In this document: in pieces, positions 1-8,072 of the stretch
Numbering within the stretch: the first letter of the stretch is position 1
Layout: each line of letters starts with the position of its first letter
NCBI GenBank assembly: GCA_009778915.1
Contig: WRFH01000002.1
Coordinates: forward strand, 1 to 64,000
Direction of reading: 5' to 3'
From: Elusimicrobiota bacterium
Lineage (GTDB): Bacteria; Elusimicrobiota; Elusimicrobia; Elusimicrobiales; Elusimicrobiaceae
Length of the DNA stretch: 64,000 bases
The notes under the pieces: generated by a model
What the model saw: only the letters and a program-made list of their open reading frames with translations
Databases searched by the model: none
Told to the model about the DNA's origin: nothing
Made by a program: the position numbers and the translations under genes

Positions 1-606
1 CCTTGTTCGTCGGTAAATTGCTCGGGCTCCACACCGACAAAAAATCCCAGCGCTTCTTATGATGAAATAAGTCCTACTACCGGCGCCCCCAGCGGCACCG
101 GCAACTGCTGTATGGCCGGAGCGACAACCACACTTAAGATGCAATCGTTCTCACAAAGCACCGCCGAACCTACTATCACGTTGACTACTACAAATACCGG
201 CCAAGTGCCTGTGCCCGCGTCAGGCGCGGATTGTAATGGTAAATATATTTCTGCTTGTTCTACATATTTTACCAACGCTTTTACTAATGCGTATCCCCAA
301 TGCTCCGCTACTTCGGGTTCTTGTACTCTTCCATTTACAACGTGCAGAGGGCCGGGCGGCGGCTACGGGGTGAGTCAAATAACGACATCTATAAGGTGCG
401 ATAACGGCGCGGACTGCAGCGGCGGGTGTACTGGCGGCGTTAGCGGCGGCGGTTCAGTGCCGGTAATAACAAACTGGACCTGTAAAAATTCCAGCGGACA
501 GGTCAGTAGTACCTTTTCAAAGCAACAGAGTGACGCTCCGATGGTAATAACTGCCGTCTACACCTGCGTATGCGGAATCAGCGGCAATATATATACATGT
601 TCTTAA
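1..606 (+). CDS. Cys-rich secreted protein, C-terminal part (5' end outside window)
   Basis: The reading frame is open from base 1 to the TAA at 604-606, so the gene starts upstream of the window. An internal ATG at 112 is unlikely to be the start. About 200 residues are visible. They are rich in Cys, Gly, Ser and Thr and poor in charged residues, with Cys pairs such as NCC and CVC. This composition resembles the protein at 7238-8056 and suggests an exported, disulfide-bonded surface or pseudopilin-associated protein. No catalytic motif is visible. A strong terminator follows directly. Function is unknown. Confidence 0.7.
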   Translation, partial: PCSSVNCSGSTPTKNPSASYDEISPTTGAPSGTGNCCMAGATTTLKMQSFSQSTAEPTITLTTTNTGQVPVPASGADCNGKYISACSTYFTNAFTNAYPQCSATSGSCTLPFTTCRGPGGGYGVSQITTSIRCDNGADCSGGCTGGVSGGGSVPVITNWTCKNSSGQVSSTFSKQQSDAPMVITAVYTCVCGISGNIYTCS

Positions 607-628
607 TGATGCCTTATTAATTGAGTTA

Positions 629-664
629 AAAAAATCCGCTCTCTTTGCTGAGAGCGGATTTTTT
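629..664 (+). terminator. Rho-independent terminator after the Cys-rich gene
   Basis: An 11-bp perfect stem (AATCCGCTCTC at 633-643, GAGAGCGGATT at 650-660) with a 6-nt loop is followed by a T run. An A run precedes it, so it may also stop serA transcription from the other side. Confidence 0.85.
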
Positions 665-676
665 ATGTGATTTAGG

Positions 677-1633
677 TTAATTTACTTGGTGCAGATAAGT
701 TCCGTTCAGAACCAGCCAGTCTATTATTTTTACCGCCAATTCGGACACGCTGTCCTGCGCCTGGTCCGTGCTCGCGCCTATGTGGTGCGTGCCGTAAATA
801 TTTTCATTTTGCATGACTGAGTCTTCAAATTTTCCGGTGCCTTCGGCGGGTTCCACTTCATAGACATCTAACGCGGCGCGCATGCCTTTTTTCTGGCAGG
901 CTTCGACAAGCGCGCTTTCTTTTACAAGGCCGCCGCGGGCGGCGTTTATAAAATACGCGCCGTCTTTGCAGGCGTTGAAAAATTTTTCGTCAAATAAATT
1001 TTTTGTGCCGGCGTTATTCGGGACGTGCACGGTCAAAATGTCGGACTGTGCGGCAAGTTTGTATAAATCGTCCACCAGCGTCACGTTAAGCCCTTTCAGA
1101 GTTTCAGGCTTGACAAAAGGGTCAAAACCTAAAATTTTCATGCCGAATGCTTCCGCGCGTTTTGCCACTTCGCGCCCGATGTGGCCCAGGCCGATTATGC
1201 CAAGCGTGCGGCCGTAAACCCCGCGCGCTTTGCTGTATTTGGTTTTATTCCAGACGCCGGCGCGCAGGTCCGCGGTATTGTCGCAGATTCTGCGGTCTAA
1301 GGAGAGGATAAAACCTAAAGTCAGCTCCGCGACGGCTATTGAATTTGTGCCCGGGCAGTTGCAGACGGCGACGTTTTTTGATTTTGCGTGTTTTGTGTCA
1401 ATAGTGTCATAACCCGCGCCGGCGCGGATTATCAATTTCAGTTTGCCGCCTGCGTCAATGGCGGCGGCTGTAACTTTTGTGCTTCTTACGATTATTATTT
1501 CCGGCTGGTTGTCTTTTACGGCGGGGACAAGAGTATTTTCGTCAAGTTTCGGAGAGTAAATCACTTCGTGTTTTTTTTCTTTAAGTGCTTCCTGCCAGTT
1601 GGCGGGAAAGCTGTCCGCAATCAAAATTTTCAT
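677..1633 (-). CDS. serA: D-3-phosphoglycerate dehydrogenase, short form
   Basis: Oxidises 3-phosphoglycerate with NAD+, the first step of phosphorylated serine synthesis in the cytoplasm. At 318 residues it has the catalytic and nucleotide-binding domains only; the C-terminal ACT regulatory domain of longer SerA forms is absent. The Rossmann motif GLGHIG is at about 148-153. The catalytic triad expected for this family is Arg-233 (AARGG), Glu-261 (VEP) and His-284 (HHIGAST). It follows serC with a 4-base overlap (ATGA), so the two are translationally coupled. Other 2-hydroxyacid dehydrogenases look alike, but the serC partner decides the call. Confidence 0.9.
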   Translation of the reverse strand: MKILIADSFPANWQEALKEKKHEVIYSPKLDENTLVPAVKDNQPEIIIVRSTKVTAAAIDAGGKLKLIIRAGAGYDTIDTKHAKSKNVAVCNCPGTNSIAVAELTLGFILSLDRRICDNTADLRAGVWNKTKYSKARGVYGRTLGIIGLGHIGREVAKRAEAFGMKILGFDPFVKPETLKGLNVTLVDDLYKLAAQSDILTVHVPNNAGTKNLFDEKFFNACKDGAYFINAARGGLVKESALVEACQKKGMRAALDVYEVEPAEGTGKFEDSVMQNENIYGTHHIGASTDQAQDSVSELAVKIIDWLVLNGTYLHQVN

Positions 1634-2790
1634 AAATTTGCCGTCCTCATTTCTTTAACTATCCAAGAAATTGTTTTTGCAAGTTTTTCAAACTGCGCCG
1701 TCCCCGTCACGTCGACAAAAGGGAAGCACGCGATGCGTATTGAATTTTCTTCCACGCTGGAGTATTTTGAAATACCGTCGGCAAGACACGGTTTGCCGGA
1801 TTTTTTTACCGCGCTGGAAATATCCGCGCCTTGTAATTTATCGTTGGTCACGCGCAGCGTAACCGTCGTAAAAGAGCGGTTTTCTTTTTCTCTGATAAGC
1901 GGCTCAAGGTAATCAGTTTTGGCCGCAAAATCAAAAAGATACGCGGCGTGTTTTTTGCACAAATCTTCCATACCCTGCAGACCGCCGTTGGCAAGCATCC
2001 ATTTTGCAGATTCGTTAGCCAGCCAAATGTTCGTCGTGGACGGAGTGTTTACCGTCTGGTATTTTTTGGCTTTTTCAAGAGCTTCGGCAAACTGTAATAT
2101 ATAAGGTATCTGGCGTTTGGGCGCGACGACCTGCGCGCGGGCAACGGCTTTCGGGCTTAAAATAAGCACACTGGTTCCGCCGCCGGCGCCGAAACATTTT
2201 TGCAGTGAAAATACCATCGCGTCAAATTTGCCGACGGGCATCACGCGGCCCCCGGCGCAGGAAGTGCAGTCCCAGGCTATCAGTGTATTTTCACCGCGGT
2301 TTGCCCAGGCGTTTTCAAGATAACTGTTCGGGATTTGCGCGCCGGTCGAAGTTTCGTTGGGCGTCAGCATGACTAGGCTTGCTTTAAAGTCCGGCAGTTC
2401 TTTGGGGAAATATTCGCCTTTCGGGGCGGATTTGAAATCTTTTTTTACGTCGGAAGGCAGCGCGCCGGCTATTTTTTTGCACCATAAACTTGAAAATGAG
2501 CCAAATGACAGGCCGGAAACGGAATCGTCCGCCAGGTTCCAGGCTATGGCGTCCATGGCGGTTGTCGCGCCGCCGTGGAAGAAAATTAAAGTATAGTCTG
2601 ACGGTATTTGAAGAAGCTTTTTAATGTTTTCGGCAGCTTCTTTGTAAAGGCCGTTTTCCGCCAGTCCCGCGCTGCGGTGGGAGCGCTCAAAAAGCGTCTG
2701 GCTGACGGGTGTGTTTCTGGCCTGCGGGTGGCCCTGGCTGGGGCCGCAGGCGAAGGTTACATCAGGCAAGATTTCCGACGGTATATTCAT
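1630..2790 (-). CDS. serC: Phosphoserine aminotransferase
   Basis: PLP enzyme that converts 3-phosphohydroxypyruvate and glutamate to phosphoserine, the second step of serine synthesis. The 386 residues fit the class V aminotransferase fold: Asp-174 in the WDCTSCAGG segment contacts PLP, and Lys-198 in SLQKCFGAGGG is the expected Schiff-base lysine. The sequence resembles the longer archaeal/alphaproteobacterial SerC type rather than the E. coli type (impression from motifs). It is first in a two-gene operon with serA. The leader of about 40 nt starts at a promoter that faces the TrpR-like gene and shares its palindrome. Confidence 0.9.
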   Translation of the reverse strand: MNIPSEILPDVTFACGPSQGHPQARNTPVSQTLFERSHRSAGLAENGLYKEAAENIKKLLQIPSDYTLIFFHGGATTAMDAIAWNLADDSVSGLSFGSFSSLWCKKIAGALPSDVKKDFKSAPKGEYFPKELPDFKASLVMLTPNETSTGAQIPNSYLENAWANRGENTLIAWDCTSCAGGRVMPVGKFDAMVFSLQKCFGAGGGTSVLILSPKAVARAQVVAPKRQIPYILQFAEALEKAKKYQTVNTPSTTNIWLANESAKWMLANGGLQGMEDLCKKHAAYLFDFAAKTDYLEPLIREKENRSFTTVTLRVTNDKLQGADISSAVKKSGKPCLADGISKYSSVEENSIRIACFPFVDVTGTAQFEKLAKTISWIVKEMRTANL

Positions 2791-2839
2791 ATTTTTTCAT
2801 CCTTAAATAAGAATTTTAACTGTATTAATATGATAGAAC

Positions 2840-2880
2840 ATTAAAACACCTTTGACAAGCGTGTCAACATATGTTTAAAT
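2840..2880. promoter_or_regulatory. Back-to-back promoters sharing one TTGACA palindrome
   Basis: TTGACA-AGCG-TGTCAA (2852-2867) is an inverted repeat whose two arms are consensus -35 boxes on opposite strands. On the plus strand TTGACA (2852-2857), a 17-nt spacer and TTAAAT (2875-2880) lead to the TrpR-like gene. On the minus strand TTGACA (2867-2862), a 16-nt spacer and TTTAAT (2845-2840) lead to serC-serA. A protein bound to the palindrome would cover both -35 boxes. Confidence 0.75.
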
Positions 2881-2887
2881 CATGTGT

Positions 2888-3250
2888 ATGGAAAACACTT
2901 ACAGCAGCATATCGCTTTACAAAGCTTTACTTTCCCTGAAAAATGAAATTGAGGCCGAGAGATTTTTAAAAGACATTTGCACGCCCGGCGAACTGCGGGA
3001 TTTAAACGAGCGCTGGCTTGTGGCGCAGATGCTCAGCGACGGCGCGTCTTACCGGCAGATTAACGAACTTACCGGAATAAGCACCACCACCGTTGGCCGC
3101 GTGGCGAGATTTTTAAACGAAGAAAGTTACCAGGGCTATAAACTTATACTGGAACGCGTTAAGAAAAAAGAAAATAAAAAATTCGCCAACAGGTTCAGGA
3201 GAATAAAACAGTTAATTAAGTTTAAAAGAAACCGGACTGAGGTAAATTAA
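2888..3250 (+). CDS. TrpR-like DNA-binding protein (YerC/YecD family)
   Basis: A small cytoplasmic regulator of about 120 residues. The TrpR-superfamily helix-turn-helix is visible around residues 35-90, with GASYRQINELTGIST as turn and recognition helix, followed by a basic C-terminal tail (KKKENKK, RRIKQ). I place the start at ATG 2888 rather than ATG 2882, because the -10 box ends at 2880. ATG 2888 leaves the 7-base gap typical of leaderless starts here, and there is no Shine-Dalgarno site. It is divergent from serC-serA and may control itself and that operon. This is inference from position; YerC proteins are generally annotated only as Trp-repressor homologues. Confidence 0.8.
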   Translation: MENTYSSISLYKALLSLKNEIEAERFLKDICTPGELRDLNERWLVAQMLSDGASYRQINELTGISTTTVGRVARFLNEESYQGYKLILERVKKKENKKFANRFRRIKQLIKFKRNRTEVN

Positions 3251-3283
3251 TTAAGCCTTGTAAAATTTTTATATCATGGGAGT

Positions 3284-4645
3284 ATGTTTAAAAGACATAC
3301 TCCCTTTTTTATTTTATTTTTGGCGCTACCGCTGTTGTGTGCGGCGCAGGACGGCGGTTTGGAATCAAAAGTAAAACCGGCTGTCGGCGGCGCGGCGGCA
3401 GAGGATAAGCAAAAGGAACCGGCGACACAGAGCTCTCTGCCAGTTTTAGACGATAAAATTTTGTATCCGGTATCCGTCAGACCAGTGATAAACGCAGCAA
3501 CCGGGCCGGAGGAACAATCTACTTTCAGTCTGGTAGACACAAGCAATTTAAGCGTTCCTTTTACGATGGGTGTGCCGGCGGCGCAGCCGCCGGCTCCAAG
3601 TTCTCCCACGGTTCAGACTGCCCCGCAGGAGCCCAAAAAAACTGAAACGCAAAAACCTATTCCCGCTCCTGTTCCTACTCCCGCGCTGCCGCAGACGGCA
3701 AACCTGCCTGGTCACGTTCCGGCGGTAAAACCCGTAAAAAAAGATTATTCCAAACCCGGTCCGTCATGGACGCGGGCTTATACTTCCAACTTCAATATTT
3801 TTACCGACCGCAAAAGTTTTGGCATGACTACGCCTAACGTCGGTATGACGTTTGAAAGCGCCTACAGCGACATGCGTATGAACATGCCTATTCCTATGCC
3901 CGCGAAAACCAACATATATATTTACAAAACGCGGGACGATTATTTGAAAGGCGAATTTGCGCCGTACCAATGGTCCGAAGCGCTGTCTTTCCCGGAAGAA
4001 AGTACGATGGTACTCTATAACTCCGCCGGGGACAGGAACAGCCTTAAAAGGGATTTTATGCATGAGTACACGCATATGATAAACGGGGGATACGTCGCCG
4101 GCCTGCCGCTTTGGCTGGACGAGGGAATGGCGGTTAATATGGAAGACATCAGCCTGAACCCGGCAGGCGGGGACTGGGCCAAAGATTTGCTCAGAAAAGA
4201 TTTGCGCGCGTATAAGCTCATAGGCAAAAAGAACCAGCAAAATACAGGTCTGCCGGTTTTATATTTCATCAGGTTTAACGAGTTTATGAACGACAAAAGC
4301 CTGGAGGCGTTTTCTTCCGCCGGCAAAGTGCAGGACTGGTATTTGCAGGCGTACGCTATGGTAAGATTTTTGTGGAAGCCTTATAACGCATCCACGCCGG
4401 AGAACCAAATCAAGTTCCGCAAGTTTATGGATTTAATAAGAAACGGCGAAACGGTTTATGACAAAAACGGCAAACCGCAAAAGAAAAAATATACGGTGGA
4501 AGAAGCTCTTCAAAAAGCGTATACTTTCGGCAGCATAGATGATTTTGAAACAAAATTCTGGGTTTGGTACGCGGACCTCAAAAACCGTTACAACGGTGAT
4601 TTGATGGATAAAAATAAAAAGGGAATGTATACAACGTATATATAG
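3284..4645 (+). CDS. Secreted gluzincin-type metallopeptidase (peptidase MA-like)
   Basis: A 453-residue exported protein. Residues 1-20 form a signal peptide ending near LLCAAQ. A Pro/Ala-rich low-complexity stretch of about 110 residues follows. The C-terminal 300 residues hold the zinc site HEYTH (HExxH) and, about 20 residues on, WLDEG with the third-ligand glutamate, the layout of the MA clan and of peptidase-MA-like families. It probably cleaves protein in the periplasm or outside the cell; the substrate is unknown. The ribosome site is weak (GGGAG immediately before ATG). It stands alone, convergent with the pilin gene only 4 bases away. Confidence 0.75.
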   Translation: MFKRHTPFFILFLALPLLCAAQDGGLESKVKPAVGGAAAEDKQKEPATQSSLPVLDDKILYPVSVRPVINAATGPEEQSTFSLVDTSNLSVPFTMGVPAAQPPAPSSPTVQTAPQEPKKTETQKPIPAPVPTPALPQTANLPGHVPAVKPVKKDYSKPGPSWTRAYTSNFNIFTDRKSFGMTTPNVGMTFESAYSDMRMNMPIPMPAKTNIYIYKTRDDYLKGEFAPYQWSEALSFPEESTMVLYNSAGDRNSLKRDFMHEYTHMINGGYVAGLPLWLDEGMAVNMEDISLNPAGGDWAKDLLRKDLRAYKLIGKKNQQNTGLPVLYFIRFNEFMNDKSLEAFSSAGKVQDWYLQAYAMVRFLWKPYNASTPENQIKFRKFMDLIRNGETVYDKNGKPQKKKYTVEEALQKAYTFGSIDDFETKFWVWYADLKNRYNGDLMDKNKKGMYTTYI

Positions 4646-4649
4646 GTTT

Positions 4650-5147
4650 TTATTTCATTAAACAGCCCTCTGCGCCGCCGGGAGAAAATACCGTAAGTTC
4701 GCCGCATAATGATTTGCACGCGTTAATGCCGCCGGGATAGGACGGATACGCAAAACATCCGGCGGTTCCTTTTTGATACATAATCTCAGACGGCGTATCC
4801 GACAGCCCTTTGGTTATATAGAAGACGACGGGACTTTTGGAATAGGTTATTGCCACGTATGCCCAGGGATAATAAGTATATCCGTATCCTGTGCCCAGAT
4901 TCATATCAATATCCAACGCTTGGTTCATCTGGTCCTGAGTAGGGTTTTGAGTTCCAAAACTAGGATAATCATCGTTGGCCAGTTTGTATACTTCCAAAGC
5001 TTGATATAGAGTGTTTATTTTGGACAATCCTTCTGCCGCGCGGGCTTTAGCGACAGTCTTGTTGTACTGCGGCACGGCTATGGCGGATAATATGCCGATT
5101 ATCAAAACCACTACTAGCAGCTCTATAAGAGTAAAACCTTTTTTCAT
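4650..5147 (-). CDS. Type IV pilin-like protein (prepilin peptidase substrate)
   Basis: A 165-residue prepilin. The leader MKKG is followed by FTLIE, with cleavage expected between Gly-4 and Phe-5 and the conserved glutamate at +5. A hydrophobic helix [17 protein letters not shown] follows. The C-terminal half has four cysteines, likely a D-region disulfide, and is close in design to the pilin at 11703. No pilus motor, secretin or prepilin peptidase gene is in the window, so assembly must rely on genes elsewhere. It could be a minor pilin or a secretion/competence pseudopilin. A Shine-Dalgarno-like AGGAAAGGAA precedes the start. Confidence 0.88.
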   Translation of the reverse strand: MKKGFTLIELLVVVLIIGILSAIAVPQYNKTVAKARAAEGLSKINTLYQALEVYKLANDDYPSFGTQNPTQDQMNQALDIDMNLGTGYGYTYYPWAYVAITYSKSPVVFYITKGLSDTPSEIMYQKGTAGCFAYPSYPGGINACKSLCGELTVFSPGGAEGCLMK

Positions 5148-5492
5148 AAAAAAATTCCTTTCCTGAGAAATATAAGGAAAGTATAAAAAATTTGCTTTAC
5201 GAGAGAAAGAGTATAGTCTTTTTAGTTTTTTATAATGTAAAAGAATTATAATAAATCAATATCCGCCTTTGATTCGCTATGGCGCGGTAAAGACAAAAGC
5301 TCCGTTTTTTGCGGGGTTTATTTTTTAATGGAGCCGCATTACTTAGACTCCGTCGTGGTATAGTTATTTATAGGTCTTGGGACCTAAGCGAGAATAGGTC
5401 TAATATCTTTGTATAGTATATCGCTAATCTTATAATATTATTGTCTAATATTACTGATAGTTATAAATAACCTAATACAAGGAGAAAATATT
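5148..5492. other. 345-base intergenic region between pilin and secreted-protein genes
   Basis: AT-rich. It contains, in order: a 17-base string GTATAGTCTTTTTAGTT (5211-5227) nearly identical to part of the block upstream of 60474 and similar to that upstream of 7238; a TATAAT at 5231-5236; a perfect 6-bp hairpin TAGGTC-TTGG-GACCTA (5371-5386) with a third TAGGTC copy at 5395; and the promoter of the next gene (5409-5436). I see no convincing open reading frame or tRNA. A small RNA in 5240-5400 is possible but not shown. Confidence 0.6.
5409..5436 (+). promoter_or_regulatory. Promoter of the 5493 secreted-protein gene
   Basis: TTGTAT (5409-5414), a 16-nt spacer and TATAAT (5431-5436) predict transcription from about 5443. 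That gives a leader of about 50 nt with an AAGGAG ribosome site just before ATG 5493. Confidence 0.65.
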
Positions 5493-6248
5493 ATGAAAAA
5501 GTTGACCATGCTGTTTACGGCAATGATATTGTCCATAAGCCCGGTTTTTGCCCAGGGCAAGAATAACGAAGATAAAAAACTTGAGGTTAAAATGACACTT
5601 CTCTACTCTTTGTCTAGAGAACAATTTGAAACGATTGCTTCAATGATAGGCGGGGCGGAGTGGTTAAAGGAAAACGGCTTTCCTTCCCTCGCGGAGCAGA
5701 AAGACAGGGAATTGAAAGAATTCAATGATAGAAAAGAACGGCATGAAAATTGTATAAAAGAAAATAACAGCCGGATAGCCGCGCTCAAAGATTCAATCCA
5801 ACAAAGAGAAGGGGAGACATCACTTTGGACTCCGTCAAAAAATGCAAATCTGCACGATAAAAATAAAAAAGACAATGAAGAGATTAAAGAGTTAGGAACT
5901 GATATTAAATGGCGCCAGGATTTATGTGAGCCCAGCCAGAAAAATGTAAAAGCAAAAAGCGTGGAAAGTATAAAAGAAAAAACTTGTTTTGTTTTCAAAG
6001 ATGGTTTCAATTCAGAAACTAATGTTTTAACTTATTTTATAGCGCTATCGGCCTGTCCTGTGGCTGAAACTCTAACTTTTAAACCTCAAACTACTACTCA
6101 TACTATTTCTACCGGCAAAGTCAGGTTTATGGTATTTATTTTTAAAGATGCAGTTTCAGCAAAACCCAACATAGTCTCAGGGCAAGATGTAAATGTATAT
6201 CGAACGGAAAGATTGTTAGTTCTAGAAAGAAATATGCACCTACAATAG
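5493..6248 (+). CDS. Secreted coiled-coil protein of unknown function
   Basis: 251 residues. The signal peptide is at 1-21, with cleavage after VFAQ. Residues about 55-150 are highly charged (Lys, Glu, Asp, Asn) and look like a long coiled coil, with Cys near 90 and 150. The C-terminal 90 residues are more beta-like, with two further cysteines (KTCFVF, LSACPV). The lysine-rich, AT-rich coding style differs from the Ala/Gly-rich neighbours. It has its own promoter and terminator, so it is monocistronic. I do not recognise a family. Confidence 0.75.
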   Translation: MKKLTMLFTAMILSISPVFAQGKNNEDKKLEVKMTLLYSLSREQFETIASMIGGAEWLKENGFPSLAEQKDRELKEFNDRKERHENCIKENNSRIAALKDSIQQREGETSLWTPSKNANLHDKNKKDNEEIKELGTDIKWRQDLCEPSQKNVKAKSVESIKEKTCFVFKDGFNSETNVLTYFIALSACPVAETLTFKPQTTTHTISTGKVRFMVFIFKDAVSAKPNIVSGQDVNVYRTERLLVLERNMHLQ

Positions 6249-6263
6249 AAGAAATTATAAATA

Positions 6264-6287
6264 AAGCCTCCTTAGGGAGGCTTTTTT
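6264..6287 (+). terminator. Rho-independent terminator after 5493 gene
   Basis: Perfect 8-bp stem AAGCCTCC/GGAGGCTT (6264-6271, 6276-6283) with a TTAG loop and T run. The preceding A run may let it act for lptB on the other strand as well. Confidence 0.85.
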
Positions 6288-6307
6288 ATGATTTGCGGGA
6301 TTTATGT

Positions 6308-7027
6308 TTACATTCTAAAATCTTCGCCGAGGTAGAGTTTGCGGGCGTTTTTGTCGTTCAATAGAGTGTCCTGGTCGCCTTCTATTAAGATTTTACCGTC
6401 GTAGATTAAGTAGGCGCGTTCGGTCAGCGGCAGCGTTTCGCGCACGTTGTGGTCGGTTATCAAAACGCCTATTCCTTTGTCCTTTAATTTAAAAATCATC
6501 TGACGCAGGTCAGAGACGGTGATGGGGTCAATGCCGACAAAAGGCTCATCCAGCAAAATAATTTTAGGTTCGCTTATCATGCAGCGCGCGACTTCCATTC
6601 TTCTCTTTTCTCCGCCGGAGAGAGTCCACGCTTTTTGTTTTGCAAGTTTGGTAAGGCCGAACTCCTCCAGCAGACTGTCCACCCGCTGCTTTTGTTTCGC
6701 GCGGTCAGGTTCAATGCGTTCCAAAACTGCCAGTAAATTTTCTTCGACGGTCAATCCTTTGAAAATGGTCGGTTCCTGCGCCAGATAACCCAGGCCGTGG
6801 CGCGCGCGTTCATACATTGGCAGTTCGGTAACGTCTTTATTATCCATAAAAACTTTACCCGCGCTGGGCTGAATAAAACCGACAAGCATATAAAAACTGG
6901 TAGTCTTTCCCGCGCCGTTAGGACCAAGAAGACCGACAATCTCGCCCGAAGACACGTGAATATCCACGCCCTTTACCACTTTGCGGTGTTTATAAACCTT
7001 TTCAATGCCCTTTGAGCGTAATTCCAT
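6308..7027 (-). CDS. lptB: LPS export ABC transporter ATPase LptB
   Basis: Cytoplasmic ATPase that drives lipopolysaccharide extraction from the inner membrane with LptFG. The 239 residues show Walker A GPNGAGKTT (35-43), Q-loop Gln-84 in YLAQEPTIFKGLTVEENL (a typical LptB segment), signature LSGGE (136-140), Walker B ILLDEP near 157-162 and switch His-193. No other lpt gene is adjacent. A TAAAAT hexamer lies 7 bases before the ATG and no ribosome site is seen, so the mRNA may be leaderless. Its presence is strong evidence for an LPS-bearing outer membrane. Confidence 0.92.
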   Translation of the reverse strand: MELRSKGIEKVYKHRKVVKGVDIHVSSGEIVGLLGPNGAGKTTSFYMLVGFIQPSAGKVFMDNKDVTELPMYERARHGLGYLAQEPTIFKGLTVEENLLAVLERIEPDRAKQKQRVDSLLEEFGLTKLAKQKAWTLSGGEKRRMEVARCMISEPKIILLDEPFVGIDPITVSDLRQMIFKLKDKGIGVLITDHNVRETLPLTERAYLIYDGKILIEGDQDTLLNDKNARKLYLGEDFRM

Positions 7028-7126
7028 GAAAACTATTTTACATTATTTTGAGAGCGGACTGTTGGCCGCCTCAAAAATGATTTTTATCAAAAAAAGGAGC
7101 TTTTAAAGAGAAAGCGTTTTTAATTT

Positions 7127-7201
7127 TCGCAAAAATTTTTACGTCTGAGCCCGACATAGCCTTTTTAGTTATTTTGGATTAAGTTTTTTTGGGTTTATAA
7201 T
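7127..7201 (+). promoter_or_regulatory. Shared upstream block plus promoter (copy 1)
   Basis: From 7127 to 7173 the sequence matches 60371-60417 at most positions, with the core ACGTCTGAGCCCGACATAG followed by CTTTTTAGTTAT. It leads into TTGGAT (7174-7179), a 16-nt spacer and TATAAT (7196-7201). The spacing from the block to the -10 box is identical in both copies, as expected for a protein-binding site fixed on one face of the promoter. Confidence 0.7.
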
Positions 7202-7237
7202 ATAAGTGTGATTTTATGCTTATAAAGGAGGCTTTTT

Positions 7238-8056
7238 GTGAAAACAATAAAACTTTTTATGTTTGCCGTGCTGTTTTTTTGCACAGCTCTGGTTTACGCG
7301 CAGAGCAACGATTATTACGCCTGCCGCTGCAAGCAGTGGAACGGGAGCAATTTGTCATCTCTGGGCGTCACGCTTAATACGTGCTGTGCTTTAAGGCAGA
7401 GCAACTATGACGTAGGCCCTTACTTTACTGGCAGCGGTACGACGGTGGGTTCGCAGTCGGGCGCCAACGTCATATGCGGCACGGCCGGGACGCCTTGCGG
7501 CGCTTGCCCCGCCGGGCAGTTCCGCAACAAATTTAACACTCAGGAAGACGCCGCCGCCGCGCATTACACCTGTTGCAGCCCGTGTACCGTTTCAAATACA
7601 TGGGTTAACGGGACGTGTCCTTATTCGACTTACAACCAGCAGCAGCTTTTAAGCGGACAGACCGGGACCTATTGTTACGCTACTCAGTCTGTACTCACGG
7701 GAGGAGCGTCAGAAGTAGGAGCACAAATAGACAGCTGGGATAACCGTTCAGTCACATGCTCCGGCAGCAGTAATAGCAATTGCTGTTCTAATGCCGGCGA
7801 CGGGTATTGTCCGGTAGGCGCCTCTACGTCTCACTGGTATAATATAGTAAGAAGCCAGGCGCTTAGCTCGTCCGCGGCGCTTTCGATATGCCAATCGGCC
7901 CAATCAAGCGGTACCATGACCTCAGACGGATACGCGGGCTGTTATTATACCTGCGCCGGCTGTAACCGCCAGTGCCCCGGAAACGGCGTGGAAAATTACA
8001 GAATCAAATGCAGTTTTCAGGCCCAGTACCAAACAATGACCTGCAACGGCTGGTAA
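7238..8056 (+). CDS. Cys-rich secreted protein
   Basis: 272 residues starting at GTG 7238, chosen because AAAGGAGG lies at the right distance and the signal peptide (1-21, ending VYAQS) begins there. The mature part has more than 25 cysteines, often in CC, CxC or CxxC groups (CTCCSPC, CAGCNRQC), with Gly, Ser, Asn and Tyr and few charges. This suggests a compact disulfide-linked extracellular protein. It is similar in style to the partial protein at 1-606. Its promoter carries the block shared with the gene at 60474. No family or enzymatic motif is recognised. Confidence 0.75.
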   Translation: MKTIKLFMFAVLFFCTALVYAQSNDYYACRCKQWNGSNLSSLGVTLNTCCALRQSNYDVGPYFTGSGTTVGSQSGANVICGTAGTPCGACPAGQFRNKFNTQEDAAAAHYTCCSPCTVSNTWVNGTCPYSTYNQQQLLSGQTGTYCYATQSVLTGGASEVGAQIDSWDNRSVTCSGSSNSNCCSNAGDGYCPVGASTSHWYNIVRSQALSSSAALSICQSAQSSGTMTSDGYAGCYYTCAGCNRQCPGNGVENYRIKCSFQAQYQTMTCNGW

Positions 8057-8072
8057 ACAATATTTAGACGTA

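Noticed and set aside
1388-1912. Plus-strand frame of 174 residues across the serC/serA junction
   Set aside because: Antisense shadow of two certain genes; composition is Phe/Val-rich junk.
3274-3609. Minus-strand frame opposite the secreted peptidase N terminus
   Set aside because: Shadow of the signal peptide and Pro-rich region; no independent evidence.
5240-5400. Small RNA or riboswitch between pilin and secreted-protein genes
   Set aside because: Only one small hairpin and no terminator or recognised aptamer pattern were found; left as unexplained intergenic DNA.
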